A stretch of 64,000 nt of DNA from contig NZ_RJJY01000001.1 in NCBI RefSeq assembly GCF_003751085.1, positions 3,162,001 to 3,226,000 of the forward strand, given 5' to 3'. The notes under the pieces were generated by a model. The model did no database searches. It saw only the letters and a list, made by a program, of their open reading frames with translations, and was not told where the DNA came from. Origin of the DNA: Micromonospora sp. Llam0. GTDB taxonomy: Bacteria > Actinomycetota > Actinomycetes > Mycobacteriales > Micromonosporaceae. Every line of letters begins with the position of its first letter. The first letter of the stretch is position 1. A program made the translations under genes and the position numbers. Below, in pieces: positions 60,281 to 64,000 of this stretch.

Positions 60281-63200
60281 CTACGACTCGTACAGCATGG
60301 ACACCGCCGTGTCCGTCAGCGCCCCTTGGAACACGGCGACTTCGTCGATGCCGCCGGTCCATTGATCCATCAGCTCGTCCTTCCACAGAGTGTGACCCAC
60401 GAGTAGCGGGCCGGTCGAGACCATCGGGGTAAACGAAATGTTCTGCGTAACCCCTTCAAGTTCACCGTTGACATAGAGGCGAATCTGGTTCCGCTCTGCG
60501 TCGTAGACCCCGACAAGGTGAGTCCACACGCCCTCCTCAGCAGCCGACGTCGACCTGATGCTGGCCGTCGACGTGGTGATGACATCTTCGTCACTGATGG
60601 CAAACTGCCACTTGCCCACATCCGAGCTGTACTTGAGCCAGCCGGCGCTCTCATGTACCCCCCGCTGGGACACCGCTGTCCGCATGCCATCGAGTCGATC
60701 GAGCATCACCCAGGCCGACATCGTGAACGACTGGTCAGTACGCAGGACTGCCCGGTCCTGCCACTGGGTGAACTCCAGACCATCGGTGTCCGGCGGCGTG
60801 GTGCCCGCCTTCTCCGCACTCCTGGCGTACTCCGCAGTGCTCTCGGTGTAGCCTTCATCTGGGAAGTACTCGTAGTCGAGCCACAGTCCGGAGCCGTTGG
60901 CGGAGTAGCCTGTTCCCACGGCAGACCCCCGTGTCAACGCCAGCCACCGGCCCCAGGCCGTCACCGTGTCAGGGGCCTCGCAGGTGTCCTTCAAATCTGC
61001 CAGATAGCAGGGGGTCGCAGCCTCGAAGTCCCAGTTTCCTACCTGCACTGGTGTCAGGATCCCGGGCTCATGGAATCCGCTCGACATCGGGTCGTGCGCG
61101 AGCATGCCGGTAAAGTCGTGCGGCACCAGCACCCTGTCGAATACCTGGACGTCGGCGATCTCACCGGACCAGAAGTTGACGGGGGAGCCTTTCCAGAGCT
61201 CCCGACCAATTACAATCCGTTGTCGGTTCGGCCAAGGCTGCATACCTGTGGCCGCCGCCGAGGTCGGCGCTTGTCCGTTTACATATATCGTCGACGTCCT
61301 GCTGGTCGCAGCATACACGCCGGCTAAATGCGTCCAGGAGCCCATGACAACCGGCGATGGAGAATTTACCAAGCCGAACGTCGTCGTCGTTGCAGTATCG
61401 TCGCTGTGCATCCACATGGACCACTTCTGGGTGCCTGCGTGATATCCCAGCACGAAGCTGCCGTTCAAGGCTCCGTCCTGGGTCACCCCGATCCGGTTCA
61501 CGGTGGGAAGGGTGTCACCGGCATTCCCCAGCTTTACCCAGGCGGAGACGGAGAACGAAGCTGCCGGGTCGACAATTGGATCAGTCGTGAACGCATGACT
61601 CGATGTGCCGTTGAACGAGGAGGTTTGGCCACCGATGATGCGGACATCGTCGGTCCAGCTGACGTCGGAGGTGCCCAGGCTGGTCTCGCCTGCCAGGCTG
61701 GGTTGCTGGTCGGCGAGCGCCTCGGTCTGATCCACGCCCGGGTACTGCTCCAAACCCCATTTGGCGACGGCCGGTGCGGAGCGGGGAGCGGTGAAGGTGG
61801 CGGATCCGATGTTGCCGAGGTTGCCCGTTGCGTCGATGCCGCGCACCCAGAAGGTGTTCTGGCCAAAGCTCGGCACGGTGACGTTGACCGTCGCCGTCTT
61901 CGGGTTGGTGCCGCTGGCGGCGACCTCGGTCGTCGGCGGGTTGGACCAGCCATAGCGGAACTTGGTCACGTCCGTCGTGGTCGTGCTGAGCGCGAAGGTC
62001 ATGGTCCTACCCGGCTCCCCCGCTGCACCTGGGGTGATGGTGGGCACTGGCGGCGCGGTGGTGTCCGGGATGAACTGACACCACGACGACCACGGGCCGG
62101 TGATCGAGTAGGGGGGTTTGTCGGTTCCCTTGGCCCGGAACGCGTACGTGCGGCCGGATGTGATCGCCACGGCGGAACTCGTGGCACGACTATTCGGGGT
62201 GATTCCCGTCTTCGCTGGCGGCGGGCTCTTGCGGGCCGGGGTCGTGTCGGTCACCGCGCCTATGCCCCCAGCCGGTACCTCGATCCATTCGAAGGCGCCG
62301 GTCAACGAGTCGCTGCTGTCGCCATCGGGGAAGACCGCAGAGAACGTCGGGCTCAGCGTACCTATCCTCAGCACGCTGGAGCCACAGCTCACACCCGCGA
62401 CCTGCAAGGTGTGCGGAGCACCGGGCTTGGTGTCGTAGTCGACGAACAGCTTCGCGTTGTTGGGGAAGAACCGCTTCCATCGATCCTGCGTCGACTCCCC
62501 CGACCCGTTGGCTGCCCGCGCCGTGAACCCCACGGTGATCGAGTTCCAATTCTTGTTCGCTGCAGCCTGTACCTGGTTGGTGGTGCCTGACCCGCTGAAG
62601 TTCATGATCATGTCCGGCTGGATCGACGAACATCCACCTGCCTCATTCGCGTTACCGGTCGCCGAACTCATGAACGATGTCAGCGTCATCGCCGACCAAC
62701 TCGCCTTCGGCGTCGCGTTGATCGCCGGAGTCAGGTACATCGACGCCACTGTCGGCCCACATGACCACGAGTGGTCCAGCTTCATCTGGACGTACGCGGA
62801 CTCGATGTGCTTGCCCTTGAGCGACACCCCGTTGGCCGTCGTCGGGAACTGGAAGTATGAGCGGTACAGATCACCGGTGTCTGGCCTACGCCCCACCCGC
62901 GCGGCGCTCAGGTCCGAGTTCGACGACCCGTTGTTCGTCCCGTACGCCCACTTGTTCTTGAAGACCGACCACGCCGGGTCCACAAACAGCGGGTACACCG
63001 CGTCCGGATCGTCCAGCAGCGTCACATCCGGGCGAAGCACCAGATTGCCCTCGGAAACCTCGACGTCGACCGAGCCGATCCGAGCCGCGTCTCCGGCCTC
63101 CGTCGCCGTCGACTGCGTGCTCTCCGCCTGCAGTCCCCGGGCTGAAAGGTCGCCCGGGAGATCCACTCGGGAATCCCACATCACCGCTGGCTCCGCCGAG

Positions 63201-63877
63201 GCAACTACAACCGACCCCGCCATCGCCCGCAGTCCTCCGTCCTGCCCCGGAACAACATCCACGTCGCCGCCGATTCGGAACCGCGCCGCACGTACGTCCG
63301 CAAGCTGCGCGGCCGCTGGGGTCTTCACCACCAGGACGTGTGTGAAACCTGTCCGCGTCGCCCGCACCACTAGGTCCACGTCGTCCAGTACGTTCGGGTA
63401 CGTCAACGAGTCGTCCGACACCGTCGGTGGGGGCAGTGTCTGCGGCCACGACAGCGTGACCGTTCGCCCGTCCCGCACCAGCGTCACCATCGCGCCGTCA
63501 CCGCCGTTCGAAAAGGCGACATCCGCGACCGACACCTCGGGCCGCCACAGCCCGTCCCCACCTTGAGCAAGTTCGAGGTCGATGTCGGCCCAGATGCCGC
63601 CCCTGCGCGTGCGCTGCGGCACGACCGCCGAAACGAACCGCAACCGACCGTCCGGTAACGCGGTTACCTCGGCGAGCTCTGTTCGCGACCCGTCCACCAC
63701 AACCGGCTGGCCGCACGCAACCGCGAGCGTTGTCGCCTCGACCTCAGAGCCGGCCACGTCCACGCACTCTGGCGTCTGTGCGGCGACCTGCTCCGGTGTT
63801 GGAACAGCGATGATCCCGACAGCGACCAGAGCCGTCACCCCAGCGGACAAACCACGCCGCCACCGAACCCTCAACAC
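60281..63877 (-). CDS. Secreted LamG-domain protein preceding the RHS gene
   Basis: A 1198-residue exported protein. The signal peptide ends near VAAQTPE. A beta-rich region follows, with a DNRLRE-like wall-protein stretch (KGKHIESAYVQMKLDHSWSC) and fibronectin-like segments. Two LamG/concanavalin-type domains lie near residues 755-945 (SFSVSAWVKLGNAGD) and 1020-1198 (SFTMSAWVMLDRLDG). Such proteins often precede RHS genes in actinomycetes and may bind glycans or help present the RHS protein. The 170-base gap to the RHS gene shows no strong hairpin. The sequence right of 63877 shows no further gene. Confidence 0.8.
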   Translation of the reverse strand: MLRVRWRRGLSAGVTALVAVGIIAVPTPEQVAAQTPECVDVAGSEVEATTLAVACGQPVVVDGSRTELAEVTALPDGRLRFVSAVVPQRTRRGGIWADIDLELAQGGDGLWRPEVSVADVAFSNGGDGAMVTLVRDGRTVTLSWPQTLPPPTVSDDSLTYPNVLDDVDLVVRATRTGFTHVLVVKTPAAAQLADVRAARFRIGGDVDVVPGQDGGLRAMAGSVVVASAEPAVMWDSRVDLPGDLSARGLQAESTQSTATEAGDAARIGSVDVEVSEGNLVLRPDVTLLDDPDAVYPLFVDPAWSVFKNKWAYGTNNGSSNSDLSAARVGRRPDTGDLYRSYFQFPTTANGVSLKGKHIESAYVQMKLDHSWSCGPTVASMYLTPAINATPKASWSAMTLTSFMSSATGNANEAGGCSSIQPDMIMNFSGSGTTNQVQAAANKNWNSITVGFTARAANGSGESTQDRWKRFFPNNAKLFVDYDTKPGAPHTLQVAGVSCGSSVLRIGTLSPTFSAVFPDGDSSDSLTGAFEWIEVPAGGIGAVTDTTPARKSPPPAKTGITPNSRATSSAVAITSGRTYAFRAKGTDKPPYSITGPWSSWCQFIPDTTAPPVPTITPGAAGEPGRTMTFALSTTTTDVTKFRYGWSNPPTTEVAASGTNPKTATVNVTVPSFGQNTFWVRGIDATGNLGNIGSATFTAPRSAPAVAKWGLEQYPGVDQTEALADQQPSLAGETSLGTSDVSWTDDVRIIGGQTSSFNGTSSHAFTTDPIVDPAASFSVSAWVKLGNAGDTLPTVNRIGVTQDGALNGSFVLGYHAGTQKWSMWMHSDDTATTTTFGLVNSPSPVVMGSWTHLAGVYAATSRTSTIYVNGQAPTSAAATGMQPWPNRQRIVIGRELWKGSPVNFWSGEIADVQVFDRVLVPHDFTGMLAHDPMSSGFHEPGILTPVQVGNWDFEAATPCYLADLKDTCEAPDTVTAWGRWLALTRGSAVGTGYSANGSGLWLDYEYFPDEGYTESTAEYARSAEKAGTTPPDTDGLEFTQWQDRAVLRTDQSFTMSAWVMLDRLDGMRTAVSQRGVHESAGWLKYSSDVGKWQFAISDEDVITTSTASIRSTSAAEEGVWTHLVGVYDAERNQIRLYVNGELEGVTQNISFTPMVSTGPLLVGHTLWKDELMDQWTGGIDEVAVFQGALTDTAVSMLYES

Positions 63878-64000
63878 ACACCCCCCGTGGATAGAGCTAT
63901 CAGTGGCGGCGACTGTACGGCCCCGAACCGATCTGGGTTACCCCCGCTGCAGCATGACGGAACCGCGAATCTCACAACTGATCTATGTTCATCGATATTG

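Noticed and set aside
1..64000. tRNA, rRNA or riboswitch
   Set aside because: No sequence with the needed conserved parts was recognised, though a covariance-model scan would be needed to exclude small RNAs.

Overview
The window is uniformly GC-rich and crowded with 4-bp stop/start overlaps, GTG starts and actinobacterial families (XRE-DUF5753/DUF397 regulator pairs, Ngc-type sugar uptake, RHS plus LamG secreted giants). It looks like the chromosome of a filamentous actinomycete, most likely Micromonosporaceae or a relative. The taxonomic call is inference from gene content. No rRNA, tRNA or complete insertion sequence was recognised.

Layout. 1-11.5 kb is ordinary chromosome: a YdjM-like membrane hydrolase, a MobA-like nucleotidyltransferase, a PolA-like polymerase, a secreted FlhE-like protein, an ngcEFG-type ABC operon for GlcNAc/chitobiose with an RpiR regulator, an alpha/beta hydrolase without its nucleophile, a DUF397/XRE pair and two small hypotheticals. 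11.6-27.6 kb is a type III CRISPR locus on the minus strand: array 1 (27 repeats), its leader, a cas2 relic, a TIGR03986 RAMP, csx19, a fused double-Cas7 RAMP, a Csx10-like RAMP, an HD-less cas10 with intact GGDD, and a 723-residue protein of unknown function. Divergent from it is an 810-residue protein that I read as two CARF-like domains followed by a HEPN nuclease domain. It has no cas1, no intact cas2 and no cas6.

27.6-32.1 kb holds a small methyltransferase / ThiL-like / CMP-kinase-like / HIT operon, a membrane protein and a second HIT protein. 32.2-51.0 kb is bracketed by two near-identical ~1.2-kb blocks (operator, XRE-DUF5753 gene, DUF397 gene, hairpin terminator). Between them lie array 2 (25 repeats), its leader and a complete type I-G (I-U) operon: csb1, csb2 (cas5-cas6), cas3, csb3, cas4-cas1 fusion and cas2. 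Immediately upstream of that, on the same strand, is an uncharacterised three-gene module: a two-ATPase protein with a HerA-like C-terminus, a winged-helix-like protein, and a DUF559/Vsr-like nuclease that seems frameshifted.

51-64 kb is a secretion/toxin region: a decayed third copy of the XRE regulator, small membrane proteins, two tandem paralogues of unknown function, a DUF6346-like membrane protein, a 2209-residue RHS protein and a 1198-residue LamG protein.

How it fits together. The two arrays share a 36-nt repeat that differs at one base. They also share a leader of about 190 bp at the right-hand end, so both are transcribed leftwards. The type III locus therefore probably depends on the I-G Cas4-Cas1/Cas2 for spacers and on Csb2 for crRNA processing. 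Because its Cas10 lacks the HD nuclease, it should act mainly through cyclic oligoadenylate made by the GGDD site, which the divergent CARF-HEPN protein would sense.
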